Below, piece after piece: positions 1-10,429 of a stretch of DNA of 64,000 nt. Position 1 is the first letter of the stretch. Every line of letters begins with the position of its first letter. The stretch comes from Lamellibrachia columna (lineage: Eukaryota; Annelida; Polychaeta; Sabellida; Siboglinidae). A program made the position numbers and the translations under genes. The notes under the pieces are model-generated. The model saw only the letters and a program-made list of their open reading frames with translations, had not been told where the DNA came from and ran no database searches. The stretch lies in the NCBI GenBank assembly GCA_963662155.1, contig OY759271.1:15075584-15139583 (forward strand). The letters are read 5' to 3'.

Positions 1-51
1 CCACTCTACTATAAAGACTAGCCACGCGTACGGTGACACTTCATTCGAGAA

Positions 52-553
<502 letters not shown>

Positions 554-564
<11 letters not shown>

Positions 565-1437
565 TTTCTACCTGACACTGCCTAGCAACGCTTCCATGAA
601 GATGTATCCCGACAATACGTTGGCCCATTACATCACCGACTTACCTCGACGTATCGATCTGACTGGCGAGTGGGAGTGCGGGTTGGCAGAGATACAGTAC
701 CCGCATACTTTGTACAACGTTACAGAGGAAGATGTCTGGTTCTTCCTCAATGAGAAAAATCTTACGGGTCTTATCCCGAGTATGAAGTTAGCCTCTGGGT
801 ATTACAGAGGTCCCGTGACATTGATGAACCGTGTAAACAGGGGTCTGCGACTTATGTCGACGGACAAAGCACGAGCTAAATTGACTACAGCATGATCACT
901 CAAAAAATGACGTTGCACATGTCATCCGACACCGTGTTCACCATACCGTACCACAGTGCGTTTGCACCTATGTTGGGATTTCGTGAGTCGATCGTCACCA
1001 GTCCGTCGGCATTAGCAGCAGCAGACAGCACACGCCAGTACGTTCACAAGAGACCAGTTGGAACGTCAGCCACCGTGATTATACCACCACCACCTACACA
1101 CAGTCCTGATGGTTCGTACCCCTTCCGTAAAGTAGCCGAAGACGTGGTTAACATGAATCGCGGGATCGATACCATCTACGTCTACACGGACGTCGTGGAG
1201 TCTCGCATAGTCGGTGACAGCGTCGCGCCTTTGTTGCGAGCCCTCCCGGTTGGCGGAATTCACGGTGCCACGGTATCCGATAGGTTCACTAACATTCACT
1301 CCGTGCCTCTGTTGTACTCGCACTTCAAGTCGATCGAGATGGATATAAGAGACGACACCGGACGGCGCGTGCCATTCGAGTACGGTAGAGTGACGGTGAC
1401 ACTTAATTTTCGACGACGTAGGACCGGACTGTTCTGA
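554..1437 (+). pseudogene. Polinton minor capsid (penton-like) protein, frameshifted
   Basis: Two ORFs in different frames, 554-895 (113 residues) and 892-1437 (181 residues), together have the length of one minor capsid protein (about 290 residues). The N-terminal half starts DFYLTLPSNAS and contains GEWECGLAEIQYPHTLYN, a pattern I recognise from the single-jelly-roll minor capsid protein of Maverick/adinto elements. The C-terminal half ends VTVTLNFRRRR, as those proteins tend to. The change of frame is at about 877-892, where the second frame has a TAA just upstream, so neither frame alone is complete. The ATGA overlap at 892-895 looks like coupled translation but is better explained by a frameshift. 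Pentons form the capsid vertices. Confidence 0.75.
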
Positions 1438-1439
1438 AG

Positions 1440-2063
1440 ATGAATTACAACGACTATTACGCGCGTCAGGCGGGTGGTGCACTGCCCTACTTCGCCGGTG
1501 CCCAATACCAGCGGGGTCACGGACTAGGCAGTCTGTTCGGAGGTATGTTGCGTAGTGCCATGCCACTCATCAAGAGAGGTGCCGTGGCGTTGGGAAAGGG
1601 GGCGTTGAAGACCGGCGTGCGCATAGCCGACGACGTCATGTCTGGACAGAGCATAAAAAGGGAAACCAAACGACGCGTCGCGGGTGCCGGTAGGAATCTT
1701 ATGCGTGGTCTTCTGGCCCCTGGCGTGCGAACTCGTAAACGTATAAAACGCGCGCCGGCGAAGAAAGGAGTCACTTTAGCAAAGAGACGACGCAAGAGAC
1801 GTCCACGAAACGTGAAGCCGACATATTCGATAACGACGATGGCTTTCGTACATAGACAGTCGTGCGAAGGTGTCAAGACCGAACTGGATCTCTTTACCCC
1901 CCACTCAGAACAGCATCATCGACAGCCACGTAGTGGAACATCAGCCCATGTCCTCTCTGGACTCGGGTGGACCGATATAATTCCTCATACCCGGATCGGG
2001 CGACGATTACCTGGATCTCGCCAACACGATGCTGCACGTGCAGGCGAAGGTGACACGAGCTAA
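1440..2063 (+). CDS. Polinton basic core protein (adenovirus pX/pVI-like), reading into the capsid gene
   Basis: The ORF begins two bases after the minor capsid stop. Residues about 20-60 contain a Gly-rich, amphipathic stretch (GLGSLFGGMLRSAMPLIKRG), followed by an Ala/Gly/Lys helix. Residues about 75-125 are very rich in Arg and Lys (KRRRKRRPR). This is the layout of the small membrane-active, DNA-binding core proteins of adenoviruses and adintoviruses. No stop separates it from the capsid start: the capsid ATG at 1839 lies in the same frame, and the ORF runs to 2063, the last part being out-of-frame capsid sequence. A TAA at 1831-1833 in another frame suggests that the original stop was lost through an indel. 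The real core part is therefore about residues 1-130. Confidence 0.7.
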   Translation: MNYNDYYARQAGGALPYFAGAQYQRGHGLGSLFGGMLRSAMPLIKRGAVALGKGALKTGVRIADDVMSGQSIKRETKRRVAGAGRNLMRGLLAPGVRTRKRIKRAPAKKGVTLAKRRRKRRPRNVKPTYSITTMAFVHRQSCEGVKTELDLFTPHSEQHHRQPRSGTSAHVLSGLGWTDIIPHTRIGRRLPGSRQHDAARAGEGDTS

Positions 2064-3150
2064 CGGGGACGATCTCGACTTGGCCGATCCCGTGGGACCG
2101 GTGAATAACTGGCTGCATGCACTGTTCAGTCAAGTCGACGTCTCTCTGAACGGCACGCTCGTGACCCCTTCGACCAACACGTATGCGTATCGCGCCTAGA
2201 TAGAGAAACTGCTGAGCTACGGTCCCGATGCCAAGGACACGCAACTGACGAGTCAGCTGTGGCACAAGGACACGGCCACTCGCATGGACGCCGTCGAGAT
2301 AGCCGACGGACCCGCGGCTAACGAAGGGTTCGTGGCTCGACGAGAGAACATCGTAAGGAGTCGTCTGGTCGATATGATGGGCCGTCTCCACGTGGATCTC
2401 TTTCTGCAAGATAAATTCCTGATCAACGGCGTCGATGTCAAGATACGACTGGTGCGTAGTAAGCCTGCTTTTGCACTTATGGCTGGTGGGATCAACCCCG
2501 ATTACAAAATACAAATCGTCAATGCCACCTTGTTTGCAAAGAAGGCCACCCTGAATCCGACCGTGCAGATAGCGCACATCAAGGCTCTGGAGAAGAGCAC
2601 GGTCAAGTATCCGATGCGATCCGTCGAGTGCAAGGTGTACTCCATTCCTGCTGGTACTCGGTCGCACACGTACGAGAACCTGTTCCTCGGTACCCTGCCG
2701 AAACGTCTGGTGCTGTGCTGCATCGATAACGATGCCTACAACGGTGCGTACGACAAGAATCCGTTTCACGCCAAGAACAACGCCATCAACTTCCACGCGG
2801 TGTACGTGGACGGACGACAGATACCCTCCAAACCTTTCCAGCCCAATTTCGCAGACGACCTCTTCGTCAGGAGCTACATGAGTCTGTTCTCCTCGACCGG
2901 CAAGATGTGGCAGGACGAGGGGAACGGACTGACTCGCAGCGACTACCGACACGGCTACACCTTCTTCGGTTTCGATCTGACCCCCGACCAGTGCGACGGT
3001 CCCTGCTTCCATCTGGTACAAAAGGGCAACCTGCGCATATAACTGCATTTCCGCAACGCGCTGCTGAACACCGTGAATGTCGTCGTCTACGCCGAGCTCG
3101 AGTCCGTGCTGGAAATCGACAAGAACCGCAACATCATCTACGACTACTGA
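1839..3150 (+). pseudogene. Polinton major capsid protein (double jelly roll, F54H12.2-like), broken
   Basis: The reading frame starts MAFVHRQSCEGVKTELDLF, the usual start of the hexon-like major capsid protein of Polintons. It shifts to the +1 frame in the six-C run at 1897-1902 and then runs to TGA 3148-3150. In-frame stops are at 1978 (TAA), 2197 (TAG) and 3040 (TAA). The longest clean part is 2284-3042. Recognisable pieces include GDDYLDLANTMLHVQAKVT and VGPVNNWLHALFSQVDVSLN in the N-terminal jelly roll. Total length, about 437 codons, fits the family. The frameshift plus three stops show the copy cannot make capsid. An antisense ORF of 463 codons over the same bases is a by-product of base composition. 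Confidence 0.85.
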
Positions 3151-3151
3151 G

Positions 3152-3601
3152 ATGGACACCCTGCAGATCGCTAGACTACTGGCGATGGACCCACGCGCCA
3201 GATCGATATTTCGCGGCGTCGTACCCAAAGACGGACTGCTCACGACGATAGACGGCGTTCTGCCCGCGGCCTTCGTGTGCAACACAGACGACGGCGACGA
3301 ACCGGGCGAACATTGGATAGCGCTGTACTTGGATGCCGACGGACGCGGCGATTACTTCTGCTCGTACGGTCTGCCGCCACGACACGCTGCGTTCCGCACC
3401 TTCCTGAACGAACATTGTTCCGATTGGACTCATAACACCAAGAGGCTTCAGAGTCCTCTGTCTAACGTTTGTGGACAATATTGTGTTGCTTTTGTATTGC
3501 TTCGTTGTAAAGGCGTTCCATTGAGAACTTTTGTTAACCTATTCGGCACCGATCTAGTAGCTAATTGCCGCGTATTTGATTGGCTTAAACAGCTGCGATA
3601 A
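3152..3601 (+). CDS. Adenain-type (C5-like) cysteine protease of the Polinton
   Basis: The start at 3152 is one base after the capsid stop and gives 149 residues; the frame is also open upstream from 3077, but that part overlaps the capsid. Family members mature virion proteins. The usual catalytic layout is present: His54 in GEHWIALY, Gln100 as oxyanion residue and Cys107 in SNVCGQYC, with the seven-residue Gln-to-Cys spacing of the family. The acidic third member, normally in a F-D/E-x-x-G motif, is replaced: the motif reads YFCSYG with Cys70. Asp67 is nearby but displaced. The ORF is otherwise intact, so it is the best preserved gene of the block, but it may be inactive. Confidence 0.85.
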   Translation: MDTLQIARLLAMDPRARSIFRGVVPKDGLLTTIDGVLPAAFVCNTDDGDEPGEHWIALYLDADGRGDYFCSYGLPPRHAAFRTFLNEHCSDWTHNTKRLQSPLSNVCGQYCVAFVLLRCKGVPLRTFVNLFGTDLVANCRVFDWLKQLR

Positions 3602-4230
3602 GTTAGACTGTATTATCGCTCGTCATAGTAGTGGTAGTAGTAGTACATCGATCGAGCCTCTGGCGAGGTGGACGCACCACCCGTAAGCTCGCGACCTCTG
3701 GCGTGATGGTAAACATCCGCAAGTCGCCTCGTCATCATCGATCACCCTCGAGCCTCTGGCGAGGTGGAGACACCCCTAAGCTCGCGACCTCTGGCGTGAT
3801 GGTCAACATCCGCAAGTCAATTCATCATCACCATCATATTCGTCATATTCATCGTAGTCGTAGTCGTACTGGTGATATTACACGCTACCCTTGTTGTATC
3901 GTCATGCTGCTTGTGTTGTTCAATAAAAATACGTGTGCACTCGTTCCATACCGTGTTGTGTTGGTTTCTCGTCTCCATTAGTCCCTTTGATAATGACCCT
4001 ATTCTTAATTGCTGCGTAAGGGTCACTCCGTCAGGGTTAATACCGCAAACGTCTACAGGATGGGGTTACGACAGTTAGGGTTAGCTCCAGCAGTCGACAG
4101 GGGTTAGGGTTAGCACTCCAATCAAAAAGTTGGGGTTACGACGGTTAGGGTTAGCTCCCGTCGCCAGGGGGCGCTCTAGGTGTATGCATAGGGATATATG
4201 TCGCCGCCAGGGGGCGCTCACGGTACCCAG
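3602..4230. other. Non-coding right end of the Polinton, with short repeats
   Basis: No gene is seen. A 70-73 bp sequence is directly duplicated at about 3653-3725 and 3749-3818. An AATAAA is at 3922-3927 and could end the upstream transcripts. From 4065 a motif of the type GGGGTTACGACRGTTAGGG is repeated. Two copies of CGCCAGGGGGCGCTC lie at about 4157-4171 and 4206-4220 and resemble the CTCF core; the same motif is common in the arms of the foldback element further right. Confidence 0.6.
3653..3818. repeat. Direct duplication of about 70 bp downstream of the protease
   Basis: Two copies, about 3653-3725 and 3749-3818, both start CGAGCCTCTGGCGAGGTGGA and end ACATCCGCAAGTC. They differ by a few bases and a small indel, and are joined by a 23-bp spacer. 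Confidence 0.85.
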
Positions 4231-5527
4231 AAGGCTCTGCGACCGGAAGTCACAGTGACCCTCCCTACTGGGCGACTCTTTGGCTTGGTCAAAGGAGCAC
4301 TATAACTACTAACCCTGGCGCGCGAACATGTTTTCCAGATGGAAGCACAAGAGGAGGTATTAAGACGCTTCAACATACCCGATCCTACCTCAGACAAATA
4401 CGTATCTGACGCGCGGTACCAGGCAATCCGCCGGGATACGCCCACTGACCAAACGTTGAAGAGAGTGGCTGAAGTCATTACAGCAGGGTGGCCTCGGTCC
4501 ATCGATCAGTTGCCGCAGTTGGTTCGCCCCTATTGGACATGGCGGGACGAGTTGACGATCCTGGACGGGATTCTGTACAAAGGGACTCGGATCATCATTC
4601 CCAAGTCATTACAACGAGATATTATCGATAGATTGCATTCCAGCCACCAAGGAACAGCTGCCACGCCACACTACGCCGGGCAAGAAATGCAGTGTACTGG
4701 GAGACGATGGCAGAGGACATCAAGCGTTTCACAGAAATCTGCAAAGCCTGCCTGAAGGATGCACCAGAGCAGTGCAATGAGACTCTGCGACAACACACAA
4801 TACCGGATATACAAGGCTCGAAGATCGGGTTAGATATCTTCACTTACAAGGATGCTCACTACTTGTTTCTAGTCGACTATCTGATGGACTTGATCGATTT
4901 TGAGAAATTACTAAACCTATCGTCCGAGTCTGTGATCGACATCTGCAAACGGTCATTCGCGAGGTTCGGGATACCAGATATTGTGCAATCAGACAACGGC
5001 CCACAGTTCACTTCGCGAGAGTTTGACAGCTTTATAATCAAGTGGGAGTTTAGCCACTCAACCAGCTCCTCATACAGAGCACAGTCAAACGGCAAGGCAG
5101 AGGCTGCAGTGAAGACAGCTAAAAGGCTACTAAAGAGGTCAACTGCACTCTTGGAGCAGAGAAACACCCCTACAGCAGGAATGTCTACAAGTCCAGCTCA
5201 GAGGGAAATTGGTAGATCAACACGCTCGATCGTACCACAGATCAGATGTGATGACGGTTGTGCCACAATCATGCGTGAGAAAGCACACAAGGGAGCCAAC
5301 ATTCAGAGGAGCTACAATAAGTCGGTCACAGATCTGCCAGCAGTGGCGGAAGGGACATCTGTCTTGTTACGTGACTTCGCGAGCCACAAGCAAAAATGAA
5401 AAGACGCCAAGGTAGTAAAACGTCTATCTGAGCGCTCGTACGTCCTTGATGTCGACGGGGAGACGGTGAGGAGAAATCGGCAGTACTTCAGACCAATCAG
5501 TGAGGACTTCCAGAGCGACAAACAGAA

Positions 5528-5533
5528 CGCATC
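5528..5533. repeat. 6-bp target-site duplication, left copy (CGCATC)
   Basis: CGCATC directly precedes the first base of the foldback element and recurs just after its last base at 13828-13833. Removing the insertion and one copy restores a continuous gypsy reading frame across the site. Confidence 0.9.
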
Positions 5534-5604
5534 AGTAGTATGTGTGCAATTCTGAAACATCAAAATTGTGGGGCCATGTTAAAAGATAGGACTTTTTACG
5601 TAAA

Positions 5605-5775
5605 AAATGCCCAAATATGGTAATGTGGGGCACGTCTTACGTAACCTATGACGTCACAGATGCCCAAATATGGTAATATGGGCGTGACCTATAACGTCAC
5701 ACCTGCCCAAATATGGTAATGTGGGCGTGACATATGACGTCACAACTACCAAAATTTGCATCAATTTGCATAAAT
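5605..5775 (+). promoter_or_regulatory. Terminal module: three CArG boxes, CRE sites and octamers (left arm)
   Basis: Perfect CCAAATATGG (CArG, the SRF/MADS-box consensus) occurs at 5611-5620, 5664-5673 and 5707-5716. Each is followed within about 30-50 bases by TGACGTCA or a one-base variant (perfect at 5649-5656 and 5735-5742). ATTTGCAT (the POU octamer) follows at 5754-5761 and 5764-5771. Much of the module is mirrored at about 13590-13780. Binding is not shown; these are sequence matches only. Confidence 0.5.
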
Positions 5776-5811
5776 TACCAAAAAAACCCGCACTCCTTCG
5801 TGGTCATACTG

Positions 5812-6234
5812 CCACCAGGGGGCGCCACGAGGTAATCCCCTATTATCGCTTCCGAGGAACTGTTTTGTGGTAATATTGTCGCCAGAGGGCGCTACGGGTC
5901 AAGTGTGTCGACGGCTCTGATTGGTCGAGAGCAGTTTCACCACCAGAGGGTGCCACGTGTCATCCCCTATTATCGCCCCTGAGGCATTGTTTTGCGGTAA
6001 TATTATCCGTCACCAAGGTGCGCTACCGGTCAATTGTATCGACGGTTTGTGACCTAGTTTCGACTGTTCTGATTGGTCGAGAGCCGTCACGTGACCTATG
6101 ACGTCACAGCTCATTTGTATAAATTTACATAAATTACACCGTTTTGTAGTGAAACCGTTGCCAGGGGCGCCACGAGTATGTTGGTGTTTTTGAATCAGTA
6201 AAAAATGCGGTAATGTTGTCGCCAGGGGGCGCTA
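5812..6234 (+). promoter_or_regulatory. Cluster of CTCF-like motifs (left arm, forward)
   Basis: CCACCAGGGGGCGC at 5812-5825 matches the bilaterian CTCF core. Near matches are at 5879-5894 (CGCCAGAGGGCGCTA), 5940-5953 (CCACCAGAGGGTGC), about 6160-6172 and 6219-6234 (CGCCAGGGGGCGCTA). All are on the + strand. A further perfect CRE (TGACGTCA) is at 6099-6106. Sequence-only evidence. Confidence 0.45.
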
Positions 6235-6259
6235 CGGATCAAGTTTCACCACGAGTCTG

Positions 6260-6850
6260 CAAGAACACCGCGAGGTCAAAAGGTCAAGGTCAACAAAACA
6301 AACACCGCCGCTAAAACAAACACCGCCGCTTTCTAGAACGTTCGAACGAAGTCACGCCTTTTCACCCAGCTAGCAGACTGAAATCTAGCGGACGAAAGTT
6401 CGTGCATCCAGCGGGAAAAACGTAGTCGTGCATGTAAGCTATAAGACGCATATCGCATCGTTGCATTACATCGAGAACTTTTCGACGTATGTCGTTTCGC
6501 GAAGGTCAACAAACACCGCCGTTTTCTGGAACGTTCGAACGAAGTCATGGAATTTTCCATAAACATCGCGAGGTCAAAAGGTCAAGGTCAAAATCACCGT
6601 CGCTTTCTGGAACGTTCGAATGAAGTCATGGAATTTTCCATAAACACCCCGAGATCAAAAGGTCAAGATCAACCCAGTTTTCCCGCGAAATGTGTCAAGA
6701 CACATCGATCCTGTGTGTAACAAGAGCTTGTGCGCTTCCATTCGTCTTGTCTTTTTGACATTGGTCAGCCACTGTTTCACATTTCACCGAATCAAAAGGT
6801 CAAGGTCAACAAAACAAAACAAACACCGTCGCTTTCTGGAACGTTCGAAC
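6260..6850 (+). promoter_or_regulatory. Heat-shock-element-like and AGGTCA direct-repeat motifs (left arm)
   Basis: TTCNNGAANNTTC, the three-unit heat shock element pattern, is perfect at 6331-6343, 6524-6536, 6605-6617 and 6834-6846, each within the longer shared sequence GAACGTTCGAA. AGGTCA half-sites arranged AGGTCA-AA-AGGTCA-AGGTCA (a DR2 plus DR0 layout used by nuclear receptors) occur at 6273-6292 and 6571-6590, with decayed copies near 6655 and 6795. The right arm has the heat-shock motifs at 12563, 12792, 12879 and 13072 in reverse. Occupancy is untested. Confidence 0.45.
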
Positions 6851-6967
6851 GAAGTCACGCCTTTTCACCCTACTAGCAGACTGAAACCTAGCGGACGAAG
6901 GTTCGTGCATGCAGCGGGAAAAACACTGGAAAAACCCAGAAAAAGTGCATCGTCAGGAAACTTTCAG

Positions 6968-7140
6968 GGTAAAATGTAGGAGGTATGGGTAAATTGTAGG
7001 AATTATGGGTAAACTGTAGGAGTTATAGGTAACTTGTAGGAATTATGGGTAAACTGTAGGAGTTATGGGTAACCTATAGGAATTATAGGTAAACTGTAGG
7101 AGTTATGGGTAAACTGTAGGAGGTATGGGTAAACTGTAGT
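6968..7140 (+). repeat. 20-bp tandem repeat, left arm
   Basis: About eight to nine copies of a 20-bp unit of the type GGGTAAACTGTAGGAGTTAT. The mirror array is at about 12292-12440. Confidence 0.9.
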
Positions 7141-7279
7141 AAGGCTTGTGCGCTTCCACTCGTCTTGTCTTTTTCAAACTGGTCAGCCACTGTTGGTGGA
7201 CTTTTTGGCTTGTGCGCTCCGACTCGTCTTGTCTTTTTGACACTGGTCAGTCGCTGTTGGTGGACTTTGGCTTGTGCGC

Positions 7280-7752
7280 AATGCATGGAGATATTGACCG
7301 TCATGTGACATGCACGAAGACATTTGACACCATGTGATATGTATGGAGACATTTGACACCATGTGACATGCATGGAGACATTGACTGCCATGTGACATGC
7401 ATGGAGACATTGACGCCATGTGACATGCATGGAGACATTGACCGCCATGTGTCATGTATGGAGACATTGACCACTATGTGGTATGCATGGAGACATTGAC
7501 TGTCATGTGAAATGCATGGATACATTTGACACCATGTAGTATGCATGGAGGCATTGACCGTCATGTGACATGCACGGATATCTTTGATACCATGTGATAT
7601 GTATGGAGACATTTGACACCATGTGACATGCATGGAGACATTGACCGACATGTGATATGTGTGGAGACATTTGACACCATGTGACATGCATGGAGACATT
7701 GACCGCCATGTGACTTGCATGGAGACATTGACTGCCATGTGACATGCATGGA
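7280..7752 (+). repeat. About 30-bp tandem repeat, left arm
   Basis: Sixteen or so units of 29-30 bp containing ATGCATGGAGACATTGAC, with ACCATGTG or GCCATGTG joins. The mirror array is at about 11680-12160. Confidence 0.85.
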
Positions 7753-7754
7753 GA

Positions 7755-8870
7755 CCTTTGACAATGGTGGAATTTGGCTAGTGCTCTCCCACTCGTCTTG
7801 TCTTTTTTCACACTGGTCAGTCGCTGTTGGTGGACTTTGGCTTGTGAGCTTCCACTCGTCTTGTCTTTTTCACACTGGTCGGTCGCTGTTGGTGGACTTT
7901 GGCTTGTGCGCTCCCATTCGTCTTGTCTTTTTTTGACATTGGTCAGACTCTGTTGGTGGAGTTTGACTTGTGTGCTTCCACTCGTCTTGTCTTTTTTGAC
8001 ACTGGTCAGTCGCTGTTGGTGGACTTTGGCTTGTGCTCTCACACTCGTCTTGTCTTTTTTCACACTGGTCAGTCGCTGTTGGTGGACTTTGACTTGTGCG
8101 CTTCCACTCGTCTTGTCTTTTTCACACTGGTCAGTCGCTGTTGGTGGACTTTGGCTTGTGCACTTCCATCCATCTTGTCTTTTTTGACACTGGTCAGTTT
8201 CTGTTGGTGGACTTTGGCTTGTGCGCTCCCACTCGTCTTGTCTTTTTTGACATTGGTCAGGCGCTGTTGGCGGACTTTGACTTGTGTGCTCCCACTCGTC
8301 TTGTCTTTTTTGACATTGGTCTGTCACTGTTGATGAACTTTGGCATGTGCGCTCCCACTCGTATTGTCTTTTTCACACTGGTCAGTCGCTGTTGGTGGAC
8401 TTTGGCTTGCGTCTTGTCTTTTTCACACTGGTCAGTCGCTGTTGGTGGACTTTGGCTTGTGCGCTTCCACCCGTCTTGTCTTTTTCACACTGGTCTGTCG
8501 CTGTTGGTGGACTTTGGCTTGTGCGCTTCCACTCGTCTTGTCTTTTTTGACACTGGTCAGTCGGTGTTGGTGGACATTGGCTTATGCGCTCCCACTCGTC
8601 TTGTCTTTTTCACACTGGTCAGTCGCTGTTGGTGGACTTTGGCTTGCGTCTTGTCTTTTTCACACTGGTCAGTCGCTGTTGGTGGACTTTGACTTGTGCA
8701 CTCCCACTCGTCTTGTCTTCTTCACACTGGTCTGTCGCTGTTGGTGGACTTTGACTTGTGCGCTCCCACTCGTCTTGTCTTTTTGACACTGGTCAGCATC
8801 TGTTGGTGGACTTTGGCTTGTGCGCTCCCACTCGTCTTGTCTTTTTTGACATTGGTCAGCCGCTGTTGGT
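7755..8870 (+). repeat. 62-bp tandem repeat, left arm
   Basis: About 18 copies of a 62-bp unit containing CTCGTCTTGTCTTTTTCAC and GTCGCTGTTGGTGGACTTTG. Two similar units lie at 7141-7280, outside the 30-bp array. Long ORFs here are repeat artefacts. Confidence 0.9.
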
Positions 8871-10420
8871 GTCTTGTTTTTTTCAAGTTGTCACCAACAG
8901 TGTCTAGTTTTCTTCAAGTTGTCACCAGCAGTGTCTTGTTTTCTTCAAGTTGTCACCAACAGTGCCTTGTTTTCTTCAAGTTGTGTATGATAATATCTTG
9001 TTTTCTTCAAATTTTGTGTGACAGTGTCTTGTTTTCTTCAAGTTGTCACCAACAGTGTCTTGTTTCATTCAAGTTGTCAGTAACAGTGTCTTGTTTTCAT
9101 TAAGTTGTCACCAACAATGTCTTGTTTTCTTCAAATTTTGTGTGACAGTGTCTTGTTTTCTTCAAGTTGTCACCAACAGTGTCTTGTTTCCTTCAAGTTG
9201 TCATTAACAGTGTCTTGTTTTCATCAAGTTGTCACCAACAGTGTCTAGTTTTCTTCAAGTTGTCACCAACAGTGTCTTGTTTTCTTCAAGTTGTCACCAA
9301 CAGTGCCTTGTTTTCTTCAAGTTGTGTATGACAATGTCTTGTTTTCTTCAAATTTTGTGTGACAGTGTCTTGTTTTCTTCAAGTTGTCACCAACAGTGTC
9401 TTGTTTCCTTCAAGTTGTCATTAACAGTGTCTTGTTTTCATCAAGTTGTCACCAACAGTGTCTTGTTTTCTTCAAATTCTGTGTGACAGTGTCTTGTTTT
9501 CTTCAAGTTGTCACCAACAGTGTCTTGTTTCCTTCAAGTTGTCATTAACAGTGTCTTGTTTTCATCAAGTTGTCACCAACAGTGTCTTGTTTTCTTCAAG
9601 TTGTGTATGACAATGTCTTGTTTTCTTCAAGTTGTCACCAACAGTGTCTTGTTTCCTTCAAGTTGTCATTAACAGTGTCTTGTTTTCATCAAGTTGTCAC
9701 CAACAGTGTCTTGTTTTCTTCAAGTTGTGTATGACAATGTCTTGTTTTCTTCAAGTTGTCACCAACAGTGTCTTGTTTTCTTCAAGTTGTGTATGACAAT
9801 GTCTTGTTTTCTTCAAGTTGTCACCAACAGTGTCTTGTTTTCTTCAAATTATGTGTGACAGTGTCTTGTTTTCTTCAAGTTGTCACCAACAGTGTCTTGT
9901 TTTCTTCAAGTTGTCTCCAACAGTGTCTTGTTTTCTTCAAGTTGTCACCAACAGTGCCTTGTTTTCTTCAAGTTGTGTATGACAATGTCTTGTTTTCTTC
10001 AAATTGTGTGTAACAGTGTCTTGTTTTCTTCAAGTTGTCGCCAACAGTGTCTTGTTTTCTTCAAGTTGTCATTGACAGTGTCTTGTTTTCATCAAGTTGT
10101 CACCAACAGTGTCTTGTTTTCTTCAAGTTGTGTATGACAATGTCTTGTTTTCTTCAAGTTGTCACCAACAGTGTCTTGTTTTCTTCAAGATGTCACCAAC
10201 AATGTCTTGTTTTCTTCAAGTTGTCACCAACAGTGTCTTGTTTTCTTCAAATTTTGTGTTACAGTGTCTTGTTTTCTTCAAGTTGTCACTAACAGTGTCT
10301 TGTTTTCTTCACATTGCCACCAACAGAGTCTTGTTTTCTTCAAGTTTTGTATGACAACGTCTTGTTTTCTTCAAGTTGTCACCAACAGTGTCTTGTTTTC
10401 TTCAAGTTGTCACCAACATG
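8871..10420 (+). repeat. 31-bp tandem array forming the palindrome loop
   Basis: About 50 copies of a 31-bp unit (TTGTTTTCTTCAAGTTGTCA followed by CCAACAGTGTC). Variants replace GTCACCAAC with GTGTATGAC or GTCATTAAC, giving higher-order periodicity. The array separates the two inverted arms. Its period is exactly half that of the flanking 62-bp unit. Confidence 0.9.
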
Positions 10421-10429
10421 AGCGCACAA

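Larger units (their letters stand above)
5534..8870 (+). repeat. Left arm of the foldback element
   Basis: The outer 1.4 kb is non-repetitive apart from short motif clusters, and the inner part consists of minisatellites. It pairs with 10425-13827 read backwards. Small differences, such as a changed CTCF-like site at 5940-5953 versus about 13425-13440, show the arms have diverged since insertion or were not fully homogenised. Confidence 0.9.

Noticed and set aside
892..895. Translationally coupled two-gene minor capsid (ATGA overlap)
   Set aside because: The two halves together match one protein in length and layout, so a frameshift is the simpler reading.
1894..3285. A 463-codon antisense ORF over the capsid gene
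   Set aside because: It is a shadow of the capsid coding sequence: the sense strand has clear family motifs, the antisense translation has none, and it is long only because the sense codons rarely produce antisense stops.
4060..4160. Telomere-like GGGTTAGGGTTA
   Set aside because: Only two or three GTTAGG units occur per copy, embedded in a longer repeat with GGGGTTACGAC, so it is not a telomeric array.
8871..10420. Possible CRISPR array
   Set aside because: The repeats are head to tail with no unique spacers, and the DNA is eukaryotic.
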